64,000 bases of DNA from Bacilli bacterium (GTDB lineage: Bacteria; Bacillota_I; Bacilli_A; RF39; UBA660), in assembly GCA_028708945.1 (NCBI GenBank), contig JAQVXV010000001.1, forward strand, positions 62,001-126,000, read 5' to 3'. This document shows, one piece after another, positions 34,579 to 43,010 of this stretch. The translations under genes were made by a program, and so were the position numbers. The notes under the pieces are model-generated. The model worked only from the letters and a program-made list of their open reading frames with translations, was not told where the DNA came from and made no database searches. The first letter of the stretch is position 1. Each line of letters opens with the position of its first letter.

Positions 34579-36478
34579 AGGAATGCCTGGTCATAAAGGG
34601 GCCGCGATGATTAGAAAAGGAAGACCTAGAATAAATAAAGGGGTTTTTAATAAATTAATAAAATATATATATTCTAATTACAAATATCAATTTCTTTTTG
34701 TCTTTATATGTATTCTCATAAGTTCAATTGCAGGTGTTGTAAGTTCTTTATTTATTAAAATATTAATTGATAATTATTTAACACCAGTACTATTAAATAA
34801 ACCACCGATTACTAGTTTAATAAAAATAATAACTATAATGGCTTTAGTATATTTTATAGGATTAATTGCTAGTTTTATCTATAATCGAATGATGGTAAAT
34901 ATATCTCAGGGAAGTTTAAAAAATATTCGTAATCAAATGTTTAAGCATATGCAAACATTACCAATCAATTACTTTGATACTAATACACATGGTGATATTA
35001 TGAGCCATTATACAAATGATGCTGATGCTTTAAGACAAATGATAAGCCAAAGTATACCAAGTTTGTTTTCTTCTATAATAACAATTACAGCAGTATTTTC
35101 AATGATGTTATATATGAGTTTTTGGTTGACAATTGTTGTTATAATAGGAATTCTAATTATGTTAAAAGCAACTAGTACAATCGGTAAAAAAGCATCTAGT
35201 CATTTTATTAAGCAACAACAGTCACTCGCAAACATCAATGGTTATATTGAAGAAATGGTTGAAGGACAAAAAGTTATCAAGGTTTTTACTCATGAAGATA
35301 GAACAAAAATAAAATTTGATCAAATAAATGAAGAACTATGTATAAATGCCACTAAAGCTAATCAATATGCTAATATTTTAATGCCGGTAATGGGAAATAT
35401 CTCTAACACTATATATGTAGCAGTAGCGATAATAGGTGGTTTATTAGCAATAAATGGAGTTGGAGCAATTACTTTAGGAGTAATCGGTTCTTTTCTACAG
35501 TTAACAAAAAGTTTTGCAGGACCTATAAGTCAAATTTCTCAACAGCTAAATTCTGTTATTATGGCTTTAGCAGGTGCTGAGAGAATCTTTAAATTACTTG
35601 ATGAAAAAAGTGAGATTGATGAAGGTAATGTAACTTTAGTCGATATTGAAACTTTAAATGGCAAGATTAAAGAATCTGATTGTTATACAGGAAAATGGGC
35701 ATGGAAACATCCACTTCAAGATGGAAGTGTTGAATATATAGAACTAAAGGGAGATGTAAGATTCTTTGATGTCACTTTTGGTTATGAGCCTTCTAAAGTG
35801 GTTTTAGACAATATTTCATTGTATGCTAAACCTGGTCAAAAAATAGTTTTTGTAGGTGCTACAGGAGCAGGTAAAACAACAATTACAAATTTAATAAATC
35901 GTTTTTATGAAATAGAAATAGGTAAAATTAATTATGATGGAATAGATATCAAGAAAATTAAAAAAGCAGATTTAAGAAAATCTTTAGGAATAGTATTACA
36001 AGAGACAAATTTATTTACAGGAACTATTATGGAAAATATTAAATTTGGAAAAAAAGATGCCTCAGATGAAGAATGCATTGAAGCGGCTAAATTAGCAAAT
36101 GCTGATCATTTTATTAGAATGTTACCAGAAGGGTATAATACAATTATAATTGGTAATGGATCTTCCTTATCGCAAGGACAAAGACAATTACTGTCTATAA
36201 CAAGAGCGACAGTTGCAAATCCACCAGTAATGATTTTAGATGAAGCCACTTCTAGTATCGATACAAGAACAGAAAAATTTATTCAACAAGGAATGGATTT
36301 ATTGATGAAAGATAGGACGGTATTTGTAATTGCCCATCGATTATCAACGGTTCATGATGCTAAAGTTATAATAGTCTTAGAGTCTGGGAAAATCATTGAA
36401 AGAGGAAATCACGATCAATTAATAAAAGAAAAAGGCAAGTATTATCAATTATATACTGGGTCTTTTGAATTAGAATAA
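34571..36478 (+). CDS. ABC exporter half-transporter, catalytic partner
   Basis: 635 residues; ATG inside the end of the previous gene, behind AGGGAGTTGG. A Gly- and Arg-rich start (MNRGMPGHKGAAMIRKGRPR) precedes six membrane helices. The nucleotide-binding domain has GATGAGKTT, a signature written LSQGQRQLLSITRA and MILDEATSSID with the catalytic Glu. An insertion of about 40 residues (from KIKESDCYTGKWAWKHP on) lies just before the nucleotide-binding domain, a feature of this subunit type. Together with the previous gene it forms an asymmetric heterodimer. Confidence 0.92.
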   Translation: MNRGMPGHKGAAMIRKGRPRINKGVFNKLIKYIYSNYKYQFLFVFICILISSIAGVVSSLFIKILIDNYLTPVLLNKPPITSLIKIITIMALVYFIGLIASFIYNRMMVNISQGSLKNIRNQMFKHMQTLPINYFDTNTHGDIMSHYTNDADALRQMISQSIPSLFSSIITITAVFSMMLYMSFWLTIVVIIGILIMLKATSTIGKKASSHFIKQQQSLANINGYIEEMVEGQKVIKVFTHEDRTKIKFDQINEELCINATKANQYANILMPVMGNISNTIYVAVAIIGGLLAINGVGAITLGVIGSFLQLTKSFAGPISQISQQLNSVIMALAGAERIFKLLDEKSEIDEGNVTLVDIETLNGKIKESDCYTGKWAWKHPLQDGSVEYIELKGDVRFFDVTFGYEPSKVVLDNISLYAKPGQKIVFVGATGAGKTTITNLINRFYEIEIGKINYDGIDIKKIKKADLRKSLGIVLQETNLFTGTIMENIKFGKKDASDEECIEAAKLANADHFIRMLPEGYNTIIIGNGSSLSQGQRQLLSITRATVANPPVMILDEATSSIDTRTEKFIQQGMDLLMKDRTVFVIAHRLSTVHDAKVIIVLESGKIIERGNHDQLIKEKGKYYQLYTGSFELE

Positions 36479-36487
36479 GGAGGATTT

Positions 36488-36799
36488 ATGAAGAAAGTAG
36501 TAGTAGATGTTATTTTGTTTCTTATATTTGACATTTTAATGACAAGTGCTGTAACTTTATCCATAATTAACAATAAAGTTACTTTTGTACATTTGTTCTT
36601 AACAATTATAATGTTTTTGCCTTTTGTGGTCTTATTTATAGCAATGGCTATAAATGACTACAAAAAGTATAAAAAAGGTATAGAACCAGTTCTTGTACCC
36701 TTAAATTTAAATAAAAGAAATATACTTTTATATGCTGTTTTTGCTCTATTTTTAATCGTATATATAATAATATTAGTATCATTTTTTTCAATTTTTTAA
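36488..36799 (+). CDS. Small three-helix membrane protein
   Basis: 103 residues behind AAGGAGG, nine bases after the ABC gene. Hydrophobic segments at about 5-27, 35-55 and 80-101, separated by a basic loop (NDYKKYKKGIEP). No known motif. Position in the ABC operon suggests an accessory or unrelated envelope role. Confidence 0.65.
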   Translation: MKKVVVDVILFLIFDILMTSAVTLSIINNKVTFVHLFLTIIMFLPFVVLFIAMAINDYKKYKKGIEPVLVPLNLNKRNILLYAVFALFLIVYIIILVSFFSIF

Positions 36800-36805
36800 C
36801 ATAAT

Positions 36806-36833
36806 TTTACAAAAAACATTAATGTGGTATAAT
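36806..36833 (+). promoter_or_regulatory. Strong SigA-type promoter with extended -10
   Basis: TTTACA, 16 bp, TATAAT preceded by TGG; start expected about 15 bases before the 37-codon ORF. Confidence 0.6.
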
Positions 36834-36855
36834 TATTTTTGTTTGGAGTTGAAGT

Positions 36856-36969
36856 ATGTTAGAGGAAGAATTGTTCGAATATCTTCTCATTAATGAACAA
36901 GATGAAAGAGATAATGAAGATATTGAAGACGATGAAAATTTAGAAATAGAAATAATGGAAAGATTTTAA
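36856..36969 (+). CDS. 37-residue acidic protein
   Basis: ATG with a moderate GGAGTTGAAG site downstream of a strong promoter. The protein (MLEEELFEYLLINEQDERD, then more acidic residues, ending IMERF) carries many Asp and Glu and almost no basic residues. It could be a small regulatory or anti-sigma-like partner, but this is unsupported. No terminator directly follows. The composition is unlike random AT-rich frames. Confidence 0.5.
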   Translation: MLEEELFEYLLINEQDERDNEDIEDDENLEIEIMERF

Positions 36970-37076
36970 TATAATCGTCTACTATTTACATAATGATGTA
37001 TGTTTAAAGCAATAGAAAAAATAAGATATTTATATCTTTTTTTTGTTTTGGTGTTATAATATCGTAGAGGTGTTTT

Positions 37077-37817
37077 ATGAATAAAGTGGTATTGATAACT
37101 GGATCAAGTAGAGGTATAGGAGCTTCTTCAATAAAAAAATTTGCACGTAATGGTTATAATGTAGTAATAAACTATTATAAAAACGAAGAAGAAGGTCTTA
37201 AATTAAAAGATTATGTTGAAAAAGAATATAAAGTGAAAGCTCTTATAATTAAATGTGATGTTTCTATAGAAGAAGAAGTTAAAAAAATGGTTGAAATTAT
37301 TATTGAAAATTTTGGTAAAATCGATGTTTTAGTCAACAATGCATCCATTTCAAATGACACTTTATATGAAGATAAGACGGTTTCTAGCTTTAAAAGAATA
37401 TTAGATGTAAATTTAATAGGAACCTTTTTAGTGACAAAATATGTTGGTGAATATATGTTAAGACAAGGATATGGTGTAATTACAAATGTCTCATCGACAA
37501 ATGCAATTGATACTAATTATCCTATGAGCATTGATTATGATGCTTCAAAGGCTGGAGTTATTTCTTTGACTCACAATCAGGCTATTCAATATGCGCCTAA
37601 TATAAGAGTTAATGCTATTGCACCTGGATGGACGGATACTGATATGAATAAAGATATGGATTTATCTTATAAAGAAAAAGAAGTAAATAAAATAATGTTA
37701 AAAAGATTTGCAAAACCTGAAGAAATTGCTAATGTTATTTATTTTTTAGCAACCGATGATGCAAGTTATATAAATAACACAGTAATTAAAGTAGATGGGG
37801 GAAATATAAATGTATAA
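37077..37817 (+). CDS. Short-chain dehydrogenase/reductase (FabG-like)
   Basis: 246 residues behind AGAGGTG. TGSSRGIG (cofactor-binding, residues 8-15), NNAS, the catalytic Ser in NVSST, YDASK with the catalytic Tyr and Lys, and a C-terminal DGG. These match classical SDRs close to 3-oxoacyl-ACP reductase. Role in fatty acid synthesis is possible but the neighbours are not fab genes. The last 8 bases (ATGTATAA) overlap the start of the next gene. Confidence 0.9.
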   Translation: MNKVVLITGSSRGIGASSIKKFARNGYNVVINYYKNEEEGLKLKDYVEKEYKVKALIIKCDVSIEEEVKKMVEIIIENFGKIDVLVNNASISNDTLYEDKTVSSFKRILDVNLIGTFLVTKYVGEYMLRQGYGVITNVSSTNAIDTNYPMSIDYDASKAGVISLTHNQAIQYAPNIRVNAIAPGWTDTDMNKDMDLSYKEKEVNKIMLKRFAKPEEIANVIYFLATDDASYINNTVIKVDGGNINV

Positions 37818-39066
37818 CGAATTAGGACTCTCTAATGAAATAGTAGAACTTGCAGTTAAATGTGAAAAAGAAATCGAAAAGGAATTTAAAAACATAAATA
37901 AAATCAGTGAATATAATAGTTTGAAAGTATTAAATGCTTTTCATAAAAACAAAGTCTCTGAAAGCCACTTTAATATGACGACAGGATATGGTTATAATGA
38001 TAGTGGTAGAGAAGTAATTGAAAATGTATATGCTGATATCTTTAAATCAGAAGATGCTTTAGTTAGAAGTCAGTTTATATCTGGAACCCATGCTATAACA
38101 AATGTCTTATTCGCACTTTTAAGACCAGAAGATACTTTATTAAGTATCAATGGTAAACCTTACGATACTTTAGACGAGGTAATTGGTATAACACCTAATG
38201 ATAGTTCGTTAAAGTCTTTCAATATTAATTATGAACAAATAGACTTAATTGAAGATGATTTTGATTATTTTAAAATAGAAGAGAGATTAAATAAATCGTT
38301 TATAAAACTAGTAGAAATACAAAGGTCTAAAGGTTATTCTAATCGAAAGAGCATCAATTTAGATAAAGTATCAAAAGTGATAAGTTTGATAAAAAAGATT
38401 AGTCCAAATACTATTGTAATGATCGATAATTGTTACTGTGAATTTGTAGGAAAAAAAGAACCGATTGAAGTTGGAGCAGATATTGTTGTTGGATCTTTAA
38501 TAAAAAATTTAGGAGCCGGAATTGTTCCAAATGGCGCTTATGTAGTAGGAAAAAAAGATCTAATTAAATTGGTATCAGAAAGATTAAATGTTCCAGGAGC
38601 AGGAAAAGAAGTGGGTCCTAGTTTAGGGATGAATAAGTTGTTTTTACAAGGTTTGTTTTTAGCACCTAGTGTTGTTGGAAATAGTTTAAAAATAGCCGTT
38701 TTAGCATCAAAAATGTTAGAAGAATTAGGATATTCAGTCGAACCAAGATACAATGATGAAAGAGTAGATATTGTTCAAAGTATAATTTTAAAAAACGAAA
38801 AAAATCTTACAAGTTTTTGTAGAGGAATTCAAAACTGTTCGCCAATAGATTCTTATGTTACTTTAGAAGCTTCTGATATGCCAGGTTATAGCGATAAAGT
38901 AATTATGGCAGCAGGAACATTTACTCAAGGTTCATCAATTGAATTATCTTGTGATGCTCCATTAAGAGAACCTTATATTGCTTATTTACAAGGTGGACTA
39001 ACATATGAATATGGTAAATTAGCAGTTATTAAAGCGATTAGTAATATTTCTTCGAAAGGTGATTAA
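37810..39066 (+). CDS. Methionine gamma-lyase-like PLP protein (PF06838, aluminium-resistance type)
   Basis: 418 residues, overlapping the SDR by 8 bases. HFNMTTGYGYNDSGREVIE and RSQFISGTHAI near the N-terminus match the PF06838 family (Bacillus YnbB). IDNCYCEFVG and VVGSLIKNLGAGIVP contain the PLP-binding Lys region; YTLE-like VTLEASDMPGYSDKVIMAAG and SCDAPLREPY close the fold. Length agrees. The family is annotated as a cystathionine beta-lyase-like enzyme linked to aluminium resistance; the true reaction is not established. Confidence 0.92.
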   Translation: MYNELGLSNEIVELAVKCEKEIEKEFKNINKISEYNSLKVLNAFHKNKVSESHFNMTTGYGYNDSGREVIENVYADIFKSEDALVRSQFISGTHAITNVLFALLRPEDTLLSINGKPYDTLDEVIGITPNDSSLKSFNINYEQIDLIEDDFDYFKIEERLNKSFIKLVEIQRSKGYSNRKSINLDKVSKVISLIKKISPNTIVMIDNCYCEFVGKKEPIEVGADIVVGSLIKNLGAGIVPNGAYVVGKKDLIKLVSERLNVPGAGKEVGPSLGMNKLFLQGLFLAPSVVGNSLKIAVLASKMLEELGYSVEPRYNDERVDIVQSIILKNEKNLTSFCRGIQNCSPIDSYVTLEASDMPGYSDKVIMAAGTFTQGSSIELSCDAPLREPYIAYLQGGLTYEYGKLAVIKAISNISSKGD

Positions 39067-39786
39067 ATGAAAAAAGCAATTTTAATAATCCATGGTTTTG
39101 CGGGTGATTTGTCAGATCATGAGTATTTAGAAAATTATTTAAAAGAAAAAAAATATGATGTTTATACCTTTTTATTAGCCGGTCATGATAGAAAAGTTAT
39201 TAGAAATGTTACTAGAGAAGATTGGGTTAAATCGGCAGAAGAAGAATTGTTAAAAATAATTGAAAAAGGTTATAAACACATATGTGTAATAGGACATAGT
39301 ATGGGTGGGTTGATTGCGGGTTATTTAGTTTCAAAATATCCACAAATAAAGAAATTGGTTTTATTAGCCCCAGCGTATAAAGGTTTAATTTTCACTGAAA
39401 CTGGTGTTAATATAGTAAGTAGTATAAAACTTGGATTAAAGATAATAATCAATAAAGAAGAACAAAATAGCAGTATTTCAAGAGGTTTATTTAGGGTGAG
39501 ACCTAAAGATACTAAAGAGTTAACTAAAATGATGAATGAGCGCCAAGATGATATTTATGATATTCATATACCAACGCTTATTTTACATGGAACAAACGAT
39601 GATTTAGTACCTGTTAGTTCATCTAAGGAAATTTTTGATAAAATAGATTCAGAACACAAGGTTTTTATTATAATTAAAGATGCTACACACCCTATGTTTA
39701 GGAGTGAAAAAAAAGAAATTGCATCTAAAATAATTTTGAAGTTTTTAAAAAATAAAAAAAATATAATTTTAGAAAAGGTTATTTAA
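39067..39786 (+). CDS. Alpha/beta hydrolase (carboxylesterase type)
   Basis: 239 residues, ATG directly after the previous stop, with the GGTGAT site inside that gene. IIHGFAGD oxyanion region, GHSMGG nucleophile elbow (Ser about residue 80), LHGTNDDLVPV with the Asp, and DATHPMF with the His form a full triad. It resembles the Est30-type esterases or monoacylglycerol lipases. The substrate is unknown. It is part of a run with the SDR and PF06838 genes. Confidence 0.88.
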   Translation: MKKAILIIHGFAGDLSDHEYLENYLKEKKYDVYTFLLAGHDRKVIRNVTREDWVKSAEEELLKIIEKGYKHICVIGHSMGGLIAGYLVSKYPQIKKLVLLAPAYKGLIFTETGVNIVSSIKLGLKIIINKEEQNSSISRGLFRVRPKDTKELTKMMNERQDDIYDIHIPTLILHGTNDDLVPVSSSKEIFDKIDSEHKVFIIIKDATHPMFRSEKKEIASKIILKFLKNKKNIILEKVI

Positions 39787-39803
39787 TAAATGGGAGGTGA
39801 AGT

Positions 39804-40661
39804 ATGAATTATATTACTAAAACAATGTTAGTAAGTGTTATTACTAATATAATGTTATCAATTATAAAAATAGTAAGTGGAATTATTTGGAATTCAACAG
39901 CCATAATTGCAGATGGAATACATTCTTTTAGCGATCTCGTTACTGACTTTTTTGCGATTCTAGGAGGTTTTTTAGCGCGAAAACCAGCTGATGAAATGCA
40001 TCCTTATGGACATGGAAAGACAGAGTATTTAACGAGTATATCGATAAGTTTAATAATAATGTTATTAGGATTTTTAATAATTTATAATTCGTTTAATAAT
40101 GAAGTTGTTATACCTAATATATTAGTAAGCATTGTTACTGTTTTTACAATACTTACTAAATTACTTCTTTCTTCTTATGTAATTAAAAAAGGTAAGGAGC
40201 ATAATAATAGCATTTTAATTGCTAGTGGAAAAGAAAGTAGAGTTGATGTTATAAGTTCAATTGTTGTGTTAATTTCAAGTGTTTTAATTCAATTTTCTAA
40301 CAATTTCCCAGTTTTTAAATATGCTGATTTAATAGCAACCATCATTGTTGGAATTTTTATTGTACATGTAGGATTTTCAATATTAAAAGATAATATAAGT
40401 AAAACTTTAGACGAAAAAATAGATAACAATGAATACTTAGAAGAATTAAAAGAGGTAATTAAAAAACACAATGAGGTTATAACTGTTGAATCATTAATAG
40501 TAATTAAATATGGTTATTATTATAAGTTAACCGCTACTATTGAAATGGAAAGTTCAATAAGTTTAAAAGATGCTCATAATTTAGTAGATCAAATAGAACG
40601 TGAACTAAAAGAACGTGATGATAAGATTATTTATATAAATATTCATATGGAAGCTAAATAG
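39804..40661 (+). CDS. Cation diffusion facilitator (CDF) transporter
   Basis: 285 residues behind GGGAGGTGA. Six membrane helices are visible; ADGIHSFSDLVTD (helix 2) and ESRVDVISS (helix 5) carry the HxxxD/DxxxD metal-binding residues. HPYGHGKTEY is the conserved loop. The C-terminal about 85 residues are the cytoplasmic ferredoxin-like domain (EYLEELKEVIKKHNEV ... INIHMEAK). The family exports Zn, Mn or Fe in exchange for protons; metal choice is not clear by eye. Confidence 0.93.
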   Translation: MNYITKTMLVSVITNIMLSIIKIVSGIIWNSTAIIADGIHSFSDLVTDFFAILGGFLARKPADEMHPYGHGKTEYLTSISISLIIMLLGFLIIYNSFNNEVVIPNILVSIVTVFTILTKLLLSSYVIKKGKEHNNSILIASGKESRVDVISSIVVLISSVLIQFSNNFPVFKYADLIATIIVGIFIVHVGFSILKDNISKTLDEKIDNNEYLEELKEVIKKHNEVITVESLIVIKYGYYYKLTATIEMESSISLKDAHNLVDQIERELKERDDKIIYINIHMEAK

Positions 40662-40669
40662 GAGAAAAA

Positions 40670-41323
40670 ATGAGAAAAGATCATATTGATATTGTTTATG
40701 AGGATAAGGAAATAATTGTTGTTAATAAAAGAGAAAATTTGTTGGCAATAGCAACTGAAAAAGAAAAGACAAAAACTCTTTTTCATAATGTTTTATTGTA
40801 CTTAAAAACAAAGAATAAAAATAATCGTGTTTTTATAGTTCACCGTTTAGATTATGAAACAAGTGGTTTAATTGTCTTTGCTAAATCAGAATATGTAAAA
40901 AAAATACTTCAAAATAATTGGGAAGAAACAAAAAGAAAGTACATTGCTATATTAGAAGGTAATGTTAATAAAGCATCAGGAACAATAAAGTCGTGGTTAA
41001 AAGAAACTAAGACATTGATTACTTATTCTAGTCCCATTAAGGATAACGGTAAATTAGCAATAACTAAATATGAAATAATAAAGAAAAATGATAAATATTC
41101 TTTAGTTGACATCTCGTTATTAACAGGAAGAAAAAATCAAATAAGAGTACATATGAAAGAAATAAACCATCCGATTGTTGGAGATAAAAAATATGGTAAT
41201 GGTACAAAAAGCGATAAGAGAATGTATTTACATGCTTATTTTTTAGAATTCAAACATCCAATTAGAAATAAAATAATGACTTTTGAATTACCAGCTCCTA
41301 TAGAATTTAATAAATTAATTTAA
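40670..41323 (+). CDS. RluA-family pseudouridine synthase
   Basis: 217 residues behind TAGGAGA. HRLDYETSGLIVFAKS contains the catalytic Asp (about residue 64). KYIAILEG, then TKYEIIKK and LLTGRKNQIRVHM are the family's standard motifs, with YLHAYFLEFKHP at the end. There is no S4 domain, so it fits the short RluA/YlyB-like enzymes. It makes pseudouridine in rRNA or tRNA; the exact site cannot be told. Confidence 0.9.
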   Translation: MRKDHIDIVYEDKEIIVVNKRENLLAIATEKEKTKTLFHNVLLYLKTKNKNNRVFIVHRLDYETSGLIVFAKSEYVKKILQNNWEETKRKYIAILEGNVNKASGTIKSWLKETKTLITYSSPIKDNGKLAITKYEIIKKNDKYSLVDISLLTGRKNQIRVHMKEINHPIVGDKKYGNGTKSDKRMYLHAYFLEFKHPIRNKIMTFELPAPIEFNKLI

Positions 41324-41404
41324 AAAAAGTTGTTTTTTTGTCTAGTTTTGTCGATTTTATTAAATTGAATATATATTATGTTATAATTCAAATTATAAGG
41401 AGGA

Positions 41405-41734
41405 ATGATGAAAAACATAATTTATATAGAATTTACAGTTGAAGAGAAAACTAAAACTGTATATAAAATTGTCAATAAAAATTATAACTTTCCTGTTAAA
41501 AGAGAAGATGATTCTGATATTATTATTGAGTTAGATAATATTCATTTTGAAAAATTTATCGATAAAATTAATATAATAAAAATAGTCAGATGGAAAGAAA
41601 ATAAGTTTGCGTTAAATGATATAAATTGGAATATCAAAATAGCGTCTTATCAAGAAGTTGTTATTGAAGAAGGAAAGAACGAAGGATTTAATCATTTTAA
41701 TAATGTATTAAATTTAATAAAAAGCATGTGTTGA
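41405..41734 (+). CDS. Hypothetical protein upstream of metK
   Basis: 109 residues (or 108, since two ATG codons in tandem follow AAGGAGGA and the second has the better spacing). It is beta-rich and charged with no motif, signal or membrane segment. It ends in TGA, which overlaps the -35 region of the metK promoter. Function unknown. Confidence 0.5.
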   Translation: MMKNIIYIEFTVEEKTKTVYKIVNKNYNFPVKREDDSDIIIELDNIHFEKFIDKINIIKIVRWKENKFALNDINWNIKIASYQEVVIEEGKNEGFNHFNNVLNLIKSMC

Positions 41735-41760
41735 CAAATAAGTGAAAAAATGGTTAAATA
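41731..41760 (+). promoter_or_regulatory. Promoter for the SAM riboswitch and metK
   Basis: Perfect TTGACA followed after 18 bp by TAAATA; a perfect TATAAT overlaps at 41759 but is 22 bp away, too far for the same -35. Confidence 0.5.
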
Positions 41761-41767
41761 TAATTAC

Positions 41768-41890
41768 TTTTATCAAGAATGAGGGAGAGAATTAGCTCGT
41801 TGATCTCATACCAACCTATTAAGTTAGGTGGTAACGCTAATCGATGAGGGAGTTATAATAAAAAAATAAAACTCTTTCGGAGTTTTTTCT
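41768..41890 (+). promoter_or_regulatory. S-box (SAM-I superfamily) riboswitch with transcription terminator
   Basis: TATCAAGA, GGGAGAGA, TTGAT, CCAACC and AGGTGGTAA appear in S-box order. ATTAGC (41791-41796) pairs with GCTAAT (41836-41841), and CCAACC with GGTGG around the usual loop, where the standard GCAACC/GGTGC pair is changed on both sides. TTTTAT and ATAAAA can close the domain. A terminator AAAACTC/GAGTTTT (41868-41886) competes with an antiterminator GAGGGAGTT (41846-41854) with AACTCTTTC (41870-41878). SAM binding should favour termination before metK. The exact subclass (SAM-I or SAM-I/IV) is open. Confidence 0.75.
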
Positions 41891-41915
41891 TTTGATAAAA
41901 GAGAAGGAGGAGTTT

Positions 41916-42995
41916 ATGAAAACATTTTTTACAAGTGAATCTGTTACTGAAGGTCATCCGGATAAAATATGCGATAAAATCAGTGACAAAATATTAGATG
42001 AAGCCTTAAAACAAGATAAAGATAGCAAAATGGCAGTAGAAACTACAATTAAAGATAATTTTGTTTTAATCTATGGAGAGGCTAATACTAAAGCTAATTT
42101 GGATTATGAAAATATTGCTAAGTGGGTACTTAAAGATATTGGATATGATGATGATTTTGAAGTGTTGTTAAAAGTTGGTAAGCAATCTAGTGAAATTAAT
42201 GCAGCAGTAGTAAAAGAAGAAATATGTGCCGGTGATCAAGGTATTATGTTTGGATATGCCACTTTAGAAACAGAAGAATTAATGCCTTTACCAATAATGC
42301 TTGCAAATAAATTAGCACATCAATTAACGTTAGTTCGTAAAGAAGGAAACTTATTTTTAAGACCAGATGGAAAGACACAAGTTACAGTTGAATATGAAAA
42401 CGGTGTTCCAAAACGTGTCGATACTGTAATTATAGCCAGTCAACATGTTGAATCTATTTTGCAAGATGAATTAAAAAAAATAATAGAAGAAGAAGTTGTT
42501 AAAAAGGTGATTCCTTCTAATTTGATGGATGATGATACTAAAATATTGGTTAATACTAGTGGATCTTTTATTTTAGGAGGACCTTTTGGTGATAGTGGAA
42601 CAACGGGAAGAAAGATAATCTGTGATACTTATGGTGGTATGGGTAGAATAGGTGGAGGTTGTTTTAGTAGTAAAGATCCTTCAAAAGTAGATAGAAGTGC
42701 TGCTTATTATGCAAGGTATGTTGCTAAGAATATAGTTGCCCATGATTTAGCACAAAAATGTGAAATTCAATTATCTTATACAATTGGAAAATCAAATCCA
42801 ATATCTTTATTTATTGATACTTTTAATACAGAAAAAGTAGATATTGATAAAATATATAAATATGTATACGATAATTTTGATTTCAGTGTATCTAATATTA
42901 TAAAAGAATTAGATTTGTTAAAGCCTATTTACTATGATTTAGCAAGTTATGGTCATTTTGGAAGAGAAACAACTTGGGAAAAAATAAAGAGCTAA
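41916..42995 (+). CDS. metK: S-adenosylmethionine synthetase, canonical copy
   Basis: 359 residues from the ATG behind AGGAGGAG. SESVTEGHPDKICDKISD holds the catalytic His and Asp, GAGDQG-equivalent CAGDQGIMFGYA, RPDGKTQV, GGPFGDSGTTGRK and SKDPSKVDRSAAY carry the ATP, phosphate and metal ligands. It makes SAM from methionine and ATP. It is about 25 residues shorter than common MetK, through trimmed loops and C-terminus. Regulated by the S-box riboswitch directly upstream. It shares a terminator with the convergent next gene. Confidence 0.95.
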   Translation: MKTFFTSESVTEGHPDKICDKISDKILDEALKQDKDSKMAVETTIKDNFVLIYGEANTKANLDYENIAKWVLKDIGYDDDFEVLLKVGKQSSEINAAVVKEEICAGDQGIMFGYATLETEELMPLPIMLANKLAHQLTLVRKEGNLFLRPDGKTQVTVEYENGVPKRVDTVIIASQHVESILQDELKKIIEEEVVKKVIPSNLMDDDTKILVNTSGSFILGGPFGDSGTTGRKIICDTYGGMGRIGGGCFSSKDPSKVDRSAAYYARYVAKNIVAHDLAQKCEIQLSYTIGKSNPISLFIDTFNTEKVDIDKIYKYVYDNFDFSVSNIIKELDLLKPIYYDLASYGHFGRETTWEKIKS

Positions 42996-43010
42996 ATACT
43001 AGCTCTTTTT
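42985..43010. terminator. Bidirectional terminator after metK
   Basis: AAAGAGCT pairs with AGCTCTTT around AAATACT and continues into TT; it overlaps the stop codons of both convergent genes. Confidence 0.65.

Noticed and set aside
41731..41764. TTGACA paired with the perfect TATAAT at 41759
   Set aside because: The spacer would be 22 bp, too long for a SigA promoter; TAAATA at 18 bp was preferred, though the TATAAT may act alone.
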